Notes: generated from the letters alone by a model not told the origin. 64,000 bases of DNA from Pelotomaculum schinkii (GCF_004369205.1 NZ_QFGA01000001.1:620001-684000), one strand, 5' to 3'. Shown: positions 18,659 to 28,849, counted from the first letter of the stretch. Numbers and translations: made by a program.

Positions 18659-19440
18659 TGCTGAAACCCCGTGTTTGCATACTGAGGACCGACGGGATCA
18701 ACTGCGACGAAGAAACTTTTTACGCCTTTAACAAGGCAGGAGCCGAATGCCGCATGGTCCATGTCAATCAGATCAGAAGCGGTGAAGAAAAGCTGGCTTC
18801 CTATCAGATTCTCGCATTGCCCGGTGGTTTTTCCTATGGTGACGACGTCCACTCAGGTAAAATCCTGGCGGTGGAACTGGCCTCCTTCTTGAAAGAACAA
18901 TTGGAGGAGTTTGTAGCGGCCGGCAAGCTGGTCCTTGGGATTTGCAATGGTTTCCAGGTACTGGTGCGCACCGGGCTCCTGCCGGAGCGTCATCTTGGCG
19001 AAATAAACGCTACCCTGATGGCCAATGAAAATAGTCATTTTGAATGCCGCTGGGTTAACCTGCTGGTAGAGCGCAGTCATTGTGTCTTCACCCGCAGCCT
19101 GGAAGGTTCCATCATCAGCGTACAGGTCGCCCACGGCGAAGGTAAATTTTATACAGCCCCGGCCACACTCCAGGGTATAGAAAACCGGGGCCAGGTTGTC
19201 TTCCGCTACGCCGGTCCCGACGGAAGACCCACGGTGCTGTACCCGCATAACCCCAACGGCTCTCTGAACGCAATTGCCGGTGTCTGTGATACCACAGGGA
19301 GGATTATGGGGATGATGCCTCACCCGGAAAGGTTTGTGGAAAAAACCCAGCACCCCAACTGGCGCAGGATGCTGTCGGACACCATCCCGCACGGCCTGGC
19401 TATTTTTAAAAACGCGGTCGATTATTCTAAACAGATGTAG
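18658..19440 (+). CDS. purQ: phosphoribosylformylglycinamidine synthase glutaminase subunit
   Basis: 260 residues. Class I glutamine amidotransferase: the nucleophile cysteine is in VLGICNGFQVL at about residue 98, and the His and Glu of the triad are in MPHPERF near the C-terminus. It supplies ammonia to PurL. Start and stop of the two genes overlap by one base. The operon ends at the terminator 20 bases downstream. No other purine genes are nearby. Confidence 0.96.
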   Translation: MLKPRVCILRTDGINCDEETFYAFNKAGAECRMVHVNQIRSGEEKLASYQILALPGGFSYGDDVHSGKILAVELASFLKEQLEEFVAAGKLVLGICNGFQVLVRTGLLPERHLGEINATLMANENSHFECRWVNLLVERSHCVFTRSLEGSIISVQVAHGEGKFYTAPATLQGIENRGQVVFRYAGPDGRPTVLYPHNPNGSLNAIAGVCDTTGRIMGMMPHPERFVEKTQHPNWRRMLSDTIPHGLAIFKNAVDYSKQM

Positions 19441-19461
19441 TCAATACCAAGCGCATGCCAC

Positions 19462-19515
19462 CGGGATCTATAAGACTCGCTGCAAAGCGGCGAGTCTTAT
19501 AGATCCCGTTTTTTT
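19462..19515 (+). terminator. purLQ terminator
   Basis: CGGGATCTATAAGACTCGC (from 19462) pairs with GCGAGTCTTATAGATCCCG (ending 19508), followed by seven T. A very strong hairpin. The rest of the gap to 19855 holds repeat copy B and no gene. Confidence 0.93.
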
Positions 19516-19639
19516 AAACCTGTATGATGATGAATACTGCCAACCAAAGCCCGTTTTTGTAACTGACTGACTAACATCTTAAAAGTGCCGACAACTGCAC
19601 TTTTTTTTTCCACCCTGAAAATACAAACAGGCGTATCCC

Positions 19640-19750
19640 CTATAGGTGCGAATCATTCGCCCAAAAATTGCATTAGACGCCCAAGTGCGGCGCTGAAGCG
19701 CCGTTGTGCGATTGAAATGGCGCCTACATATTTTCATGATACGCGGCGGC
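19640..19750. repeat. dispersed palindromic repeat, copy B
   Basis: Diverged copy: TAGGTGCGAATCATTCGCC, then GCGGCGCTGAAGCGCCGTTG, then GTGCGATTGAAATGGCGCCTA. It shares the downstream TATTTTCATGATACG with copy A, so homology extends past the palindrome. Confidence 0.75.
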
Positions 19751-19855
19751 GTGTGGAACTACCCTGCATTAAATACCGGCGGCCGTAAAACAATATAAAA
19801 AAACATGTCACCCGGCACACGACCGGGAAGCTTATCTTGGGAGGTTTGAAGCAGC

Positions 19856-20794
19856 TTGAATTATTCTCGCCTGGGAGCCGCAACGTTTGCATTTGTTTTT
19901 TTCTGTTTTGCGCTGACCTCAACGTCTGAGGCCTTGCAGAACTTGGCCTGCCCGCTCAATCCCGAGCAAGGTCGCGTACTTTTTTTAAAAGAGCCCAATA
20001 TTTCAGGACGTGATGTGGCCGAACTTCAGGAAAGGCTTAAAGCGCTTGGCTACTACAAAGGTGCTATTAACAGTGTCTATAACGACGAAACGTCACGGGC
20101 TGTGGCCTCAGCCCAGGAGAACCTCGATCTGCACCCCAATGGTACGGTTGACCATGTTACCCTCCAGGCACTGGTTGCCGCTACCGATCAGAAGCTTTTT
20201 AAGTCAAAAATGCCTGCTGTTCCCGAGAAAGTCAGCGTTATCATTGATATGGACAGGCTCATCCTGACCATTTTTGACGGGACGGAGCCGGTCCGGCAGT
20301 ATCCGGTTGCCATGGGCAAATATGAAACCCCTACCCCGGTTGGCAACTGGGAAATCGTCTCAAAGTCCATGAATCCGCCTGACGCTATGGGTACACGGTG
20401 GCTTGGGCTTAATATCCCTTACGGAAACTACGGTATCCACGGCACCAACGTGCCCGGCAGCATCGGGAGCTTTGCCAGCCACGGCTGTATCCGTATGCAT
20501 AATGCACATGTGGAGGAAATATTCCCCAGTGTAACCGTAGGTACAGCAGTAACCATCGTCGGGACACCTTTCGGAGCGCCCGGCGCCCCGCCCTCCGTCC
20601 TCGGGCTTGGCAGTAGAGGGCCGGATGTCCTGGAGGTCCAGCGCTCTTTAAAAAGGCTGGGTTACCTGAAATGGAACCCCGACGGCTTTTGGGGAGAAGG
20701 CACTGAAAAGGCAGTGAAAAAATTAAGGCAGGACAACGGCCTGAAAGGGATGAACGTAGTGGATGACGAAGTTTATAATTTGCTGGGGCTTTAA
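19856..20794 (+). CDS. L,D-transpeptidase with two peptidoglycan-binding domains
   Basis: 312 residues from TTG 19856 with GGGAGG 11 bases upstream. Residues 1-26 are a signal peptide. Residues 42-102 are a PG_binding_1 repeat (ISGRDVAELQERLKALGYYK). Residues about 120-240 are a YkuD domain with the catalytic cysteine in SHGCIRMHN and an upstream HGTN. Residues 250-310 are a second PG-binding repeat (GPDVLEVQRSLKRLGYLKW). It cross-links or anchors to peptidoglycan outside the cell. Having a binding domain on both sides of the catalytic domain is a little unusual. Single gene. Confidence 0.9.
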   Translation: MNYSRLGAATFAFVFFCFALTSTSEALQNLACPLNPEQGRVLFLKEPNISGRDVAELQERLKALGYYKGAINSVYNDETSRAVASAQENLDLHPNGTVDHVTLQALVAATDQKLFKSKMPAVPEKVSVIIDMDRLILTIFDGTEPVRQYPVAMGKYETPTPVGNWEIVSKSMNPPDAMGTRWLGLNIPYGNYGIHGTNVPGSIGSFASHGCIRMHNAHVEEIFPSVTVGTAVTIVGTPFGAPGAPPSVLGLGSRGPDVLEVQRSLKRLGYLKWNPDGFWGEGTEKAVKKLRQDNGLKGMNVVDDEVYNLLGL

Positions 20795-20825
20795 TAACCA
20801 GCGCCTTGCTGCATGCTCTTAGGGG

Positions 20826-21072
20826 GTGCTAGGGATCAAATACGATATAATTATCGCCGGCGCCGGCCCGGCCGGTTCAACCCTGGCTTACCTCGTGGAT
20901 CATAAGACCAATCTTAATAAAACACCGGATCTGTTACAGCCTGATGGAAAAACACCCCGCTATCGCTGAACTGATGTGCCGAACCCTTACCGGTGAAACA
21001 AGCTACGCCGACCTTAAAGATAGCGCGCTGCGCCTGGCACGCAAGGTTGCGACAATAGCCCGGCAGGCTTGA
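20826..21072 (+). pseudogene. remnant of a geranylgeranyl-reductase-family flavoprotein
   Basis: A GTG start with AGGGGG gives IKYDIIIAGAGPAGSTLAYLV, the FAD-binding N-terminus of the family found intact at 10604-11746. After about 22 residues the match stops, the frame runs into a TGA, and another frame gives a plausible family C-terminus (MEKHPAIAELMCRTLTGETS, ending ATIARQA). Most of the gene has been deleted internally. It lies next to mqnA. Confidence 0.75.
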
Positions 21073-21084
21073 CCGGGTGATCAT

Positions 21085-21933
21085 TTATTCAACGGATTCT
21101 CCCCATACGTGCAGCTTGGCCCTTTCATCAATCAAACCGCTCTTGTAAGCGTAATCGTAATAAACAAGCAGTGCCCGGCGGCAGCTTTCGTCAAAATCGT
21201 AGCTGATTGTTGCAAAATAATCCTCAATAACGGGCAGCGGCAGGCCGGTTTGTTTTCTGGCTTGGGCAATTATAGCAGGCATCCGATTGAGTCCCATGAT
21301 CTTTGATTCCAGAAGAATATTGCTGATCTTAGCTATTTTGTCAGAACGGTCATTGGAGTCTGAGCTCCGGACCACCCATAAAGCGTATACCATTTTTTCC
21401 CCGGTGAATTCCTGCCAAACCTCGCCAAGATCGGTCACATGATAGGGCAGGTGTTCTTCTTTCACCCGCTGGTAGGCCAGCATAGCGTCATCCCCGGTCA
21501 GCAGCGCCCCGTCCGACCATGCCATCATATGGTCAAGTTCAGGGGACAATGTCTCAAACTGTACGTCCACATGGTAGTAGTGGTCGAACAATACTTTTAA
21601 CAGAACTACTGAGGCGGCGGATGTTTCAGCGAGGCTGACATTCCGGCCTTCAAGTTCCGTAACCGGAAGTTTACTAAAAAAAAGGGTGTTGGATACCCGG
21701 CCCTTGGCGCTGATAGACAGGCCTGGCAGAATAAGGCAGTAGTCCATGTTGCGAGCGTATTCTATTGAGGATATCGGGGTCACATCCAGATCCCCCTGCA
21801 AAAAAAGCTTGTTTAAACAGGTCGGCGCTCCTTTGACCAATTCGGCATCCAGGGACAGGAGACCCTCTTCCAGGGCATGGTAGACCGGCAGACAGTTCAG
21901 GTAATCCACCTGCCCTATGCGAAGTCTGGACAC
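21085..21933 (-). CDS. mqnA: chorismate dehydratase MqnA (futalosine pathway)
   Basis: 282 residues from GTG 21933 with GAGGGGGG upstream. It matches the MqnA/DUF178 periplasmic-binding-like fold from the start: RIGQVDYLNCLPVYHALEEG, then DVTPISSIEYARN and LLTGDDAMLAY. MqnA dehydrates chorismate to 3-[(1-carboxyvinyl)oxy]benzoate, the first committed step of futalosine-type menaquinone synthesis. It follows menG and a polyprenyl-synthase-like gene in the same direction. The other mqn genes are outside the window. Confidence 0.92.
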   Translation of the reverse strand: MSRLRIGQVDYLNCLPVYHALEEGLLSLDAELVKGAPTCLNKLFLQGDLDVTPISSIEYARNMDYCLILPGLSISAKGRVSNTLFFSKLPVTELEGRNVSLAETSAASVVLLKVLFDHYYHVDVQFETLSPELDHMMAWSDGALLTGDDAMLAYQRVKEEHLPYHVTDLGEVWQEFTGEKMVYALWVVRSSDSNDRSDKIAKISNILLESKIMGLNRMPAIIAQARKQTGLPLPVIEDYFATISYDFDESCRRALLVYYDYAYKSGLIDERAKLHVWGESVE

Positions 21934-22005
21934 TATAAACCCCCCTCAACAACATTATTAATGGCGTCCCGATCAAGGATGTCTTTATGTAATATAGTTA
22001 TGCAT

Positions 22006-22725
22006 TTATCGTTTAATACCAATATGTACAGCAACAATTCCACCGGTAAGTTCGTGATAGTAAACGTCAGCCAGGCCGGCTTTTTGGAAAAGCTCGCAGA
22101 CTTCCGACTGGTGGGGGAAATTTTTCAGTGAGGTGGGAAGCCAGCTATACGGACCATTCTGGCCTACCCCCATCCTTCCCAGCAGGGGCACCAGGTGATT
22201 GAAATATAAATAATATAGCTGTTTGAAAACGGGCGCGCCTGGTTTAGCCAGTTCCAGGGAGAGGACTTTCCCGCCTGGTTTGACCACCCTGCGCATCTCC
22301 TTAATCGTTTTAAGGATATCCGGCACATTGCGCAGGGCAAAGCCAATAGTGGCACAGTCAAAAGTATTGTCCTCAAACGGCAGCTGCATGGCGTTCCCTT
22401 TCACCAACTCAATCACCCCCTGGTAAGGGGTGCGCTTGATGTTGTCAACTGCCTTCTGCAGCATATTCTCACAGAAGTCAAGGCCCACCACTCGCCCGTT
22501 CATGCCTACCACCCTGGCCTGTTCGAGCGCCAGCATACCGGTGCCGCAACAGACATCCAGCCCCGCGCTGCCTGGCTGGAGCCCGGAATGACGGACCGTG
22601 AACTTTCTCCAATATTTATCACGGTTGAAAGACAAGGTTGTATTGAGCAGGTCATACCTGTGGGCAATAGACGAGAAAACCTCGTGGACGTATCTTTCTT
22701 TATCGCGGTCATGCGCAAACTGCAT
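22006..22725 (-). CDS. menG: demethylmenaquinone methyltransferase (MenG/UbiE)
   Basis: 239 residues from ATG 22725 with GAAGGGTG upstream. Family signatures: YDLLNTTLSFNRDKYWR near the N-terminus, SAM motif GLDVCCGTGMLALEQA, and IGFALRNVPDILKTIKEMRR followed by GGKVLSLE. It puts the last methyl group on demethylmenaquinone. Its neighbours are mqnA (72 bases downstream) and the polyprenyl-synthase homologue (24 bases upstream), so this is a menaquinone operon. Confidence 0.95.
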   Translation of the reverse strand: MQFAHDRDKERYVHEVFSSIAHRYDLLNTTLSFNRDKYWRKFTVRHSGLQPGSAGLDVCCGTGMLALEQARVVGMNGRVVGLDFCENMLQKAVDNIKRTPYQGVIELVKGNAMQLPFEDNTFDCATIGFALRNVPDILKTIKEMRRVVKPGGKVLSLELAKPGAPVFKQLYYLYFNHLVPLLGRMGVGQNGPYSWLPTSLKNFPHQSEVCELFQKAGLADVYYHELTGGIVAVHIGIKR

Positions 22726-22749
22726 TTAACACCCTTCTTCACCAGTTAC

Positions 22750-23526
22750 CTAGATTACCATCCGGCAGGCAGCCAACCCCTGGCCGGATAAATTGCATAC
22801 CAGTTTTTCAAGCCATAACCTTTCCGGCTTGCAAGGAATAAGGTGCAGCGCCTCTTTGGCCTCAAGAAGATAAGGCGCTGCATGTTCCGCTTTCATACCC
22901 TCCTCCAGGAGGCCATAAGCCATACCAAGGCTTTTCCCAAAACGCCTCATAGTTTTCTGGTCGACTACAGGCGCGCCGGCCAGTTGTGCGCTCAGAGAAC
23001 AGCACCCGCCAAACAGCTCGGCTGATTCCTTTTGAATTGCGTCACGTAAAGCCCTGGTGGGGGAAGTCTGCGACTTGAGCTTCTGCTTCATGATCCCGCC
23101 TTCGTGCATATTGCAGATAATTTCCGCTATCGGGCTTAATAAAGTCAGCATACCCGCTTCAGACAAAAGGCTAAAGAATTTTCCGTACAGGTAATCACCT
23201 ACCAGTACCGGGAACTGCGAGCCGATACTCGGGTCTTCGGGTATTCCAAAGGTTTCCGTGTCGGACTCGGAAACACCGCGTTGGACATTCGCAGCCATAT
23301 ATATAAACTGAAAGACACTGGCGAGAACCACCGTCTTCTCAGTAACATTTCCATAAATCCGTGAAGACAGTATAACCAGTGCCGGTCTTATATTCTGATT
23401 AACAGGAGACAGCTCCAGGTTGGCGAAGGATCCCAGGTATCCCGCTTTTATCTTCAGATGATCTTCAATCAGACTTTTTACCCAGGTCAGCTCCCTCTCT
23501 ATCTGCTCGATAATGTGGCTTAACAT
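22750..23526 (-). CDS. polyprenyl-synthase-family protein without the aspartate-rich motifs
   Basis: 258 residues aligning to trans-prenyl synthases: NIRPALVILSSRIYG matches the usual KRIRPALVLL region, and VLVGDYLYGKFFSLL matches GDYLYALF of the real synthase at 6951. Where the first DDxxD should be it has AANVQRGVSESD, and the second motif is also missing (SLGMAYGLLEEGMKAE). The protein therefore cannot bind the allylic diphosphate through Mg in the normal way. Two-part heptaprenyl synthases have a non-catalytic partner, so a regulatory or small-subunit role is possible. It is first in the operon with menG and mqnA. Confidence 0.75.
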   Translation of the reverse strand: MLSHIIEQIERELTWVKSLIEDHLKIKAGYLGSFANLELSPVNQNIRPALVILSSRIYGNVTEKTVVLASVFQFIYMAANVQRGVSESDTETFGIPEDPSIGSQFPVLVGDYLYGKFFSLLSEAGMLTLLSPIAEIICNMHEGGIMKQKLKSQTSPTRALRDAIQKESAELFGGCCSLSAQLAGAPVVDQKTMRRFGKSLGMAYGLLEEGMKAEHAAPYLLEAKEALHLIPCKPERLWLEKLVCNLSGQGLAACRMVI

Positions 23527-23639
23527 TTGGCATGGCTCCCCCTTTTCTACCTATGTATATATTCGTTATTGTCTCACAATTTCCTCCTGAACTGTAATTT
23601 TTACTGTTTACCGGGGTATATTGTTTAAAAAAATTAACG

Positions 23640-23668
23640 AGCCCTGCATCTTTTTTAGCTGCAAGGCC
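23640..23668 (-). terminator. speD terminator
   Basis: GCCCTGCA (23641-23648) pairs with TGCAAGGC (23660-23667). On the minus strand it is followed by TCGTTAATTTTTTT. It lies about 40 bases past the speD stop. Confidence 0.75.
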
Positions 23669-23708
23669 CGCTAACCCAATTTTCTGTTGGTACTAATAAA
23701 TATCCCTC

Positions 23709-24089
23709 CTATAGATTTACGGCTTCCCCAAGGTAAACTTCCGGCATCATGCCCCGCTTCATTTCTTTGGCGGTAGTTTGTTTGGCATTAAAGTGGTCGG
23801 TAAGGTAGTTGCATGCGTCCCAGGGATTTACTTTTTCACCGCAGGTGAATACGTCTACTGCCGCATAGCCCAGTTCCGGCCAGGTATGGATAGCCAGGTG
23901 CGATTCTGAAATTACTACCACACCGCTAACCCCTTGAGGACTGAATTTGTGAAATACACATTCTCTGACTTCGGCGCCTGCTTCCAGCGCAGCGTTAACC
24001 ATGATTTCTTCAACCCTGTTGATGTCGTTAAGGATGTCGAAGTCGCATCCACAAATCTCAGCCAATACATGGCGGCCCAAATGTTTCAT
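23709..24089 (-). CDS. speD: S-adenosylmethionine decarboxylase proenzyme
   Basis: 126 residues, the size of the prokaryotic class 1b enzyme, with GGGGAGG upstream. [16 protein letters not shown] contains the serine (about residue 62) at which the proenzyme cleaves itself to form the pyruvoyl group, and VDVFTCG carries the catalytic cysteine. It makes decarboxylated SAM, the aminopropyl donor for spermidine. speE is not in the window. Together with pyruvoyl arginine decarboxylase at 5617 it fits the agmatine-first spermidine route. Confidence 0.95.
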   Translation of the reverse strand: MKHLGRHVLAEICGCDFDILNDINRVEEIMVNAALEAGAEVRECVFHKFSPQGVSGVVVISESHLAIHTWPELGYAAVDVFTCGEKVNPWDACNYLTDHFNAKQTTAKEMKRGMMPEVYLGEAVNL

Positions 24090-24308
24090 TTATCTGCCTC
24101 CCCTTTTGGACAATATTTTTGGAATTAACAAACCCCCCGTTTAAACTCAAAGGATTGGTCAATTCCAATCAAATTCAATTTTAGCATATTATCTTATCTT
24201 GTCAATAAAATTTTAGTATCTGTAACCACAACACAATTTGTGTAAAAACAAGCCGGTAATGCTCATAAAAACTCTAAATTTGCGTTTTTGCCGTATTCCT
24301 TTAGACAC

Positions 24309-24518
24309 CTATACGGCGAAGACTTCACCACCTTCCGTAGTACCCGTCAAAATCACAATACCATAAGAGTTATCATGAAACAGCGACGTCAGCGGGGTAC
24401 AGTTATAAACAATATACGGATCCAGAGTTAGAAAGGTGTCAAAGGATATCATATTGATAAAGGCCCCTGAATTCCACCCGGCCTTCAAGGGCCTTATAGC
24501 GTACCACCGTTCAACCGT
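24309..24518 (-). pseudogene. open frame without a start, possible gene remnant
   Basis: A frame of about 70 codons opens after a stop at 24519-24521 and ends at 24309. It reads like real protein (ERWYAIRPLKAGWN, LDPYIVYNCTPLTSLFHDNS, GTTEGGEVFAV). It has no good start codon or ribosome site. I do not recognise the family. It may be the C-terminal end of a lost gene. The rest of the 24090-24577 gap is AT-rich with nothing visible. Confidence 0.3.
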
Positions 24519-24577
24519 TTACCGGCAGGGCTATTATACTGTACCCGGTGCAGCGCTAAACTCATCTATTTCCAACG

Positions 24578-24766
24578 TCAATCTCCTGAAATAGCACTGG
24601 TCGGGCAGCTATCAATGGCCTCTTGCGCTACTTCTTCAAATTCAGCCGGCACCTCGTCCACAGTGCTGTGAGCTTTTTCATTTTCATTCCAGCCAAAGAC
24701 ATCAGGACAAAGATCAACGCAAACTCCACAGCTTATGCACAATTCCTGGTCTACCTCAACTTGCAT
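24578..24766 (-). CDS. small [4Fe-4S] ferredoxin
   Basis: 62 residues from ATG 24766 with a perfect AGGAGG. The cluster is bound by CISCGVCVDLCPDVF (three of its cysteines) and the distant cysteine of SCPTSAI. The remaining cysteine in the first group may form the disulfide typical of single-cluster ferredoxins. Acidic overall. A soluble electron carrier; its partner is unknown, as the gene is alone. Confidence 0.92.
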   Translation of the reverse strand: MQVEVDQELCISCGVCVDLCPDVFGWNENEKAHSTVDEVPAEFEEVAQEAIDSCPTSAISGD

Positions 24767-24858
24767 TGTTAACACCTCCTGTAAAATTTAGAGCAGATAT
24801 AGTTTGGCACAAAAGGTATAAATTATGTAAAGGATTATTTATATTTGTCCCCAATAAG

Positions 24859-24901
24859 TAAAAACCCATGCGTCCCGTAAAACAAGGACTCATGGGTTTT
24901 T
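24859..24901. terminator. terminator after tRNA-Pro
   Basis: AAAAACCCATG and CATGGGTTTTT (ending near 24901) form the base of a longer hairpin. It lies just past the 3' end of the tRNA gene and has U-runs on both strands. Confidence 0.7.
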
Positions 24902-24907
24902 ATAAAA

Positions 24908-24985
24908 TGGTCGGAGCGACACGACTTGAACGTGCGGCCTCTACCACCCCAAGGTAGCGCTCTAGCCAAACTGAGCTACGCCCCG
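24908..24985 (-). tRNA. tRNA-Pro (GGG)
   Basis: Cloverleaf of 78 bases with an encoded CCA end. The acceptor stem CGGGGCG pairs with CGCTCCG (one G-T). The anticodon arm CTACC-TTGGGGT-GGTAG gives anticodon GGG. The T-arm contains GTTCAAGTC. Confidence 0.95.
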
Positions 24986-25229
24986 ATGTCTTATTCGCAT
25001 TAACAATTGTACCTGTTTGTTTGCTGAAAGTCAAGAAAACAGCCGTGCTAAATTTTTTCTCTTACCACAAATGCATATCCGGCATGAATGGATTGACGGT
25101 ATAAGTGTAAACTTTAATGTCGTGGTTTTTATAAACAAAATTCGACAAGTATTGCATGAATGCATTTCCGTGCTAAAATATGAAATATGAATATTGTATA
25201 CATTATACTGATCTAATGGAGGTTTAATC

Positions 25230-26660
<1,431 letters not shown>

Positions 26661-26696
26661 CATAATGTAACTTAAAAAGTGTTACGGGTGACGAGC

Positions 26697-27209
26697 ATGA
26701 AACAACGCTTCTTTTACTGCCCCAAATGCGGGGGCCGGCTAAACTATAAGGAGCAAGGTGAGCGACAGAGGCTCACCTGCTCCGTGTGCTCATATATCTT
26801 GTATGAAAACCCGGTGGTAGGTGTCGCCGCAGTGGTTGCCAACGACCGCGGGCAAATCCTGCTGGGCCGGCGCAATGGAAGCTACCGGGGACTCTGGTGC
26901 ATTCCCTGCGGTTATGTAGAGTACGACGAAGACGTCTGCGAAGCGATCGTACGGGAGTATAAAGAAGAGACCAATCTTGACATCAGGCTCAAGGGGGTAT
27001 TCTCTGTCCAGTCAAACTTTCACAACCCGGAAACCCACACGGTCGGGATCTGGTTTAAGGCTGAAGTTACTGGAGGCGAATTGATGGCGCAAGCTGACCT
27101 GGATCAGGTAGGCTATTTTGCTTTGGACGATTTGCCGCCGCTGGCCTTTCCTACCGATGCTAAAGTTATCGAAGAGCTAAAGGATGTCTGTAGTAAAAAT
27201 AAAAAATAA
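26697..27209 (+). CDS. NUDIX hydrolase with N-terminal zinc ribbon
   Basis: 170 residues from ATG 26697. Residues 7-33 form a zinc ribbon (YCPKCGGRL, LTCSVCSY). The NUDIX domain follows with the box GYVEYDEDVCEAIVREYKEE (GX5EX7REUXEE, with small changes). The combination resembles NudC-type NAD pyrophosphatases and ADP-ribose hydrolases, but the short length points to a generic NUDIX enzyme. The 3' part is duplicated at 28850-28996. Confidence 0.87.
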   Translation: MKQRFFYCPKCGGRLNYKEQGERQRLTCSVCSYILYENPVVGVAAVVANDRGQILLGRRNGSYRGLWCIPCGYVEYDEDVCEAIVREYKEETNLDIRLKGVFSVQSNFHNPETHTVGIWFKAEVTGGELMAQADLDQVGYFALDDLPPLAFPTDAKVIEELKDVCSKNKK

Positions 27210-27248
27210 CCATTCATTCGCACATGACCCCAAAGAAATGCTATACGC

Positions 27249-27287
27249 AAATAAGTTAGGTACCGGTACCTAACTTATTTCTTTTTT
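27249..27287 (+). terminator. terminator after NUDIX gene (perfect palindrome)
   Basis: Bases 27249-27264 (AAATAAGTTAGGTACC) are a perfect inverse of 27265-27280, followed by CTTTTTTATC. The rest of the gap to 27635 is AT-rich without a gene, apart from a short match to the dispersed repeat (TTCATTCGCACATGAC at about 27213). Confidence 0.85.
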
Positions 27288-27635
27288 ATCCTTATTAGTA
27301 CGACCAGGAATACAATACTTTCTATTATAAAACGGCTCCTGCCCCATATGTTAACAATTCCTCTGTTTGATGCATTGAAATAATTCCAGATGGCTTGTTT
27401 AACCGGAATTTAATAAACAACTTGATCCGATTTAACATCTCAAAGATATACTCAAAATAAAGACAATATTTTAGGAAATATTATAAATCAGGTACGAGCT
27501 TTTTTCAGAAATAACCTTTCTGCTGCCGGCAGTTTAAAGGTTATTTGAAACCGCCGGCGCCGGCGCCATACTGACGCCGTATCAGCGATATGTATGTCCA
27601 GCAAAAAAGAACACAACAGGTGGAGGAAAATATCA

Positions 27636-28349
27636 ATGTTCTTGGAAGGCGACCTGCATTTACACACTATTGCCAGTGGACACGGCTTCAGCACTGTTAA
27701 AGAGATAGCTGGAGTGGCGGCCAAGCGTGGGATAAAAATTATAGGAATTACTGATCACGGTCTCAATATGCCTGGCGGTCCACATGTGTATTACTTCAGA
27801 CAACTGCTTGGTTTACCCAGGGTTATTGAAGGAGTCGAGGTCCTGCGCGGAGTCGAGGCCAACATTATTGACACTGCTGGCAACCTGGACATGCCGGAAG
27901 GTTTGTTAGCCAAACTCGATCTGGTGCTGGCGGGATTTCATGAGGAGTGCGGTTATTCAGGAAGTTCTGTTGAAGAGAACACAGCTGCTATGATCGCAGC
28001 CATTCATAATCCTTTTGTTCATATTATAACCCATCCGGGCAATCCAGTTTTCCCGGTGGACATTGAAAAGGTTGTTATTGCAGCCTGCCATGCGAAGAAG
28101 GCCCTGGAGATTAATAACAATTCATTTTGCCTGAGTCGCAGTGGCAGTGCGCCAAATTGCACTATTTTTGCCAAAGAGATTAAAAAGCACAATGCCTTAC
28201 TATCAATAAACAGCGATTCACATTTTTGTGATACGGTCGGACAATGCCAGTATGCAATGGAGTTAATTAACATGACAGGTATAAATGATGAATCTATTCT
28301 AAATACCTCAGCGTTAAGAATCAAAAAATATATAGGAAAAAAAGCATAA
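27636..28349 (+). CDS. PHP-domain phosphoesterase (YcdX-like)
   Basis: 237 residues from ATG 27636, chosen for GGTGGAGG 8 bases upstream over an earlier ATG at 27594. Metal-ligand motifs: GDLHLHTIASGHG, GITDHGLNM, GVEANI, THPGNP and SINSDSHF. A PHP hydrolase, probably acting on a phosphorylated small molecule. Its last 135 bases plus the following sequence occur again at 40527-40680. Confidence 0.87.
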   Translation: MFLEGDLHLHTIASGHGFSTVKEIAGVAAKRGIKIIGITDHGLNMPGGPHVYYFRQLLGLPRVIEGVEVLRGVEANIIDTAGNLDMPEGLLAKLDLVLAGFHEECGYSGSSVEENTAAMIAAIHNPFVHIITHPGNPVFPVDIEKVVIAACHAKKALEINNNSFCLSRSGSAPNCTIFAKEIKKHNALLSINSDSHFCDTVGQCQYAMELINMTGINDESILNTSALRIKKYIGKKA

Positions 28350-28404
28350 AAAAAGCAAGGATTAATCCTGGCAGATATTTGATTTGCAGTTCTGATTTGC
28401 AAAA

Positions 28405-28560
28405 ACAGGGTTTTGGGAAAGGCCCAAAACCCTGTAATCCTTATGCCTTTGACAATATACATGGCTTTATCAGCTTTTTTCAATAGGACCTCGATATTGT
28501 CTCCATCCCGGGGAAATACGCTAAAGACGATGCTGGCTCGAATCTGTAAGGATGCTTCGC
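28405..28560 (-). pseudogene. remnant of a GGDEF (diguanylate cyclase) domain, with terminator
   Basis: On the minus strand, about 28440-28560 encodes SLQIRASIVFSVFPRDGDN followed by LLKKADKAMYIVKG, the C-terminal end of a GGDEF domain (fP.dg ... LLkkADkAMY). No GGDEF core or upstream part exists. A hairpin at 28405-28435 (ACAGGGTTTTGGG with CCCAAAACCCTGT) followed by TTTTTG on the minus strand is probably its old terminator. The frame now runs through into the antisense of the PHP gene. Confidence 0.65.
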
Positions 28561-28718
28561 GGAGATCAAAGCTTTTTCCAAAAATATCCAATATATTAGT
28601 CCCAATGATCTCCAACGCGAGACAATACAATTGCAAACTCATCTCCCCCAATTCACTACTCCATTTATATAAATCAAGAGATTTGTATAACCCGGCTTGT
28701 TGCGGGTTTTGGATGGTT

Positions 28719-28846
28719 GTAAGCTTGATAAATCTGGAACAAGAAAGTTTCATTGATACCCTTTATGACAACTGTTCGCTATGGTGATATGGCGCCTCAA
28801 GGCGCCTTCAATGGTATGTAACTCAATGTTTCCTTCCTACATAATC
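28719..28846 (+). repeat. inverted copy of the 43486-43625 segment
   Basis: About 128 bases matching the reverse complement of 43486-43625: GTAAGCTTGATAAATCTGGA, AAAGTTTCATTGA, CTATGGTGATATGGCGCCT and GGTATGTAACTCAATGTTTC. It encodes the fragment VSLINLEQESFIDTL of the small membrane protein at 43510-43686, then loses the frame. A short internal segment is missing here. Confidence 0.8.
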
Positions 28847-28849
28847 TAG

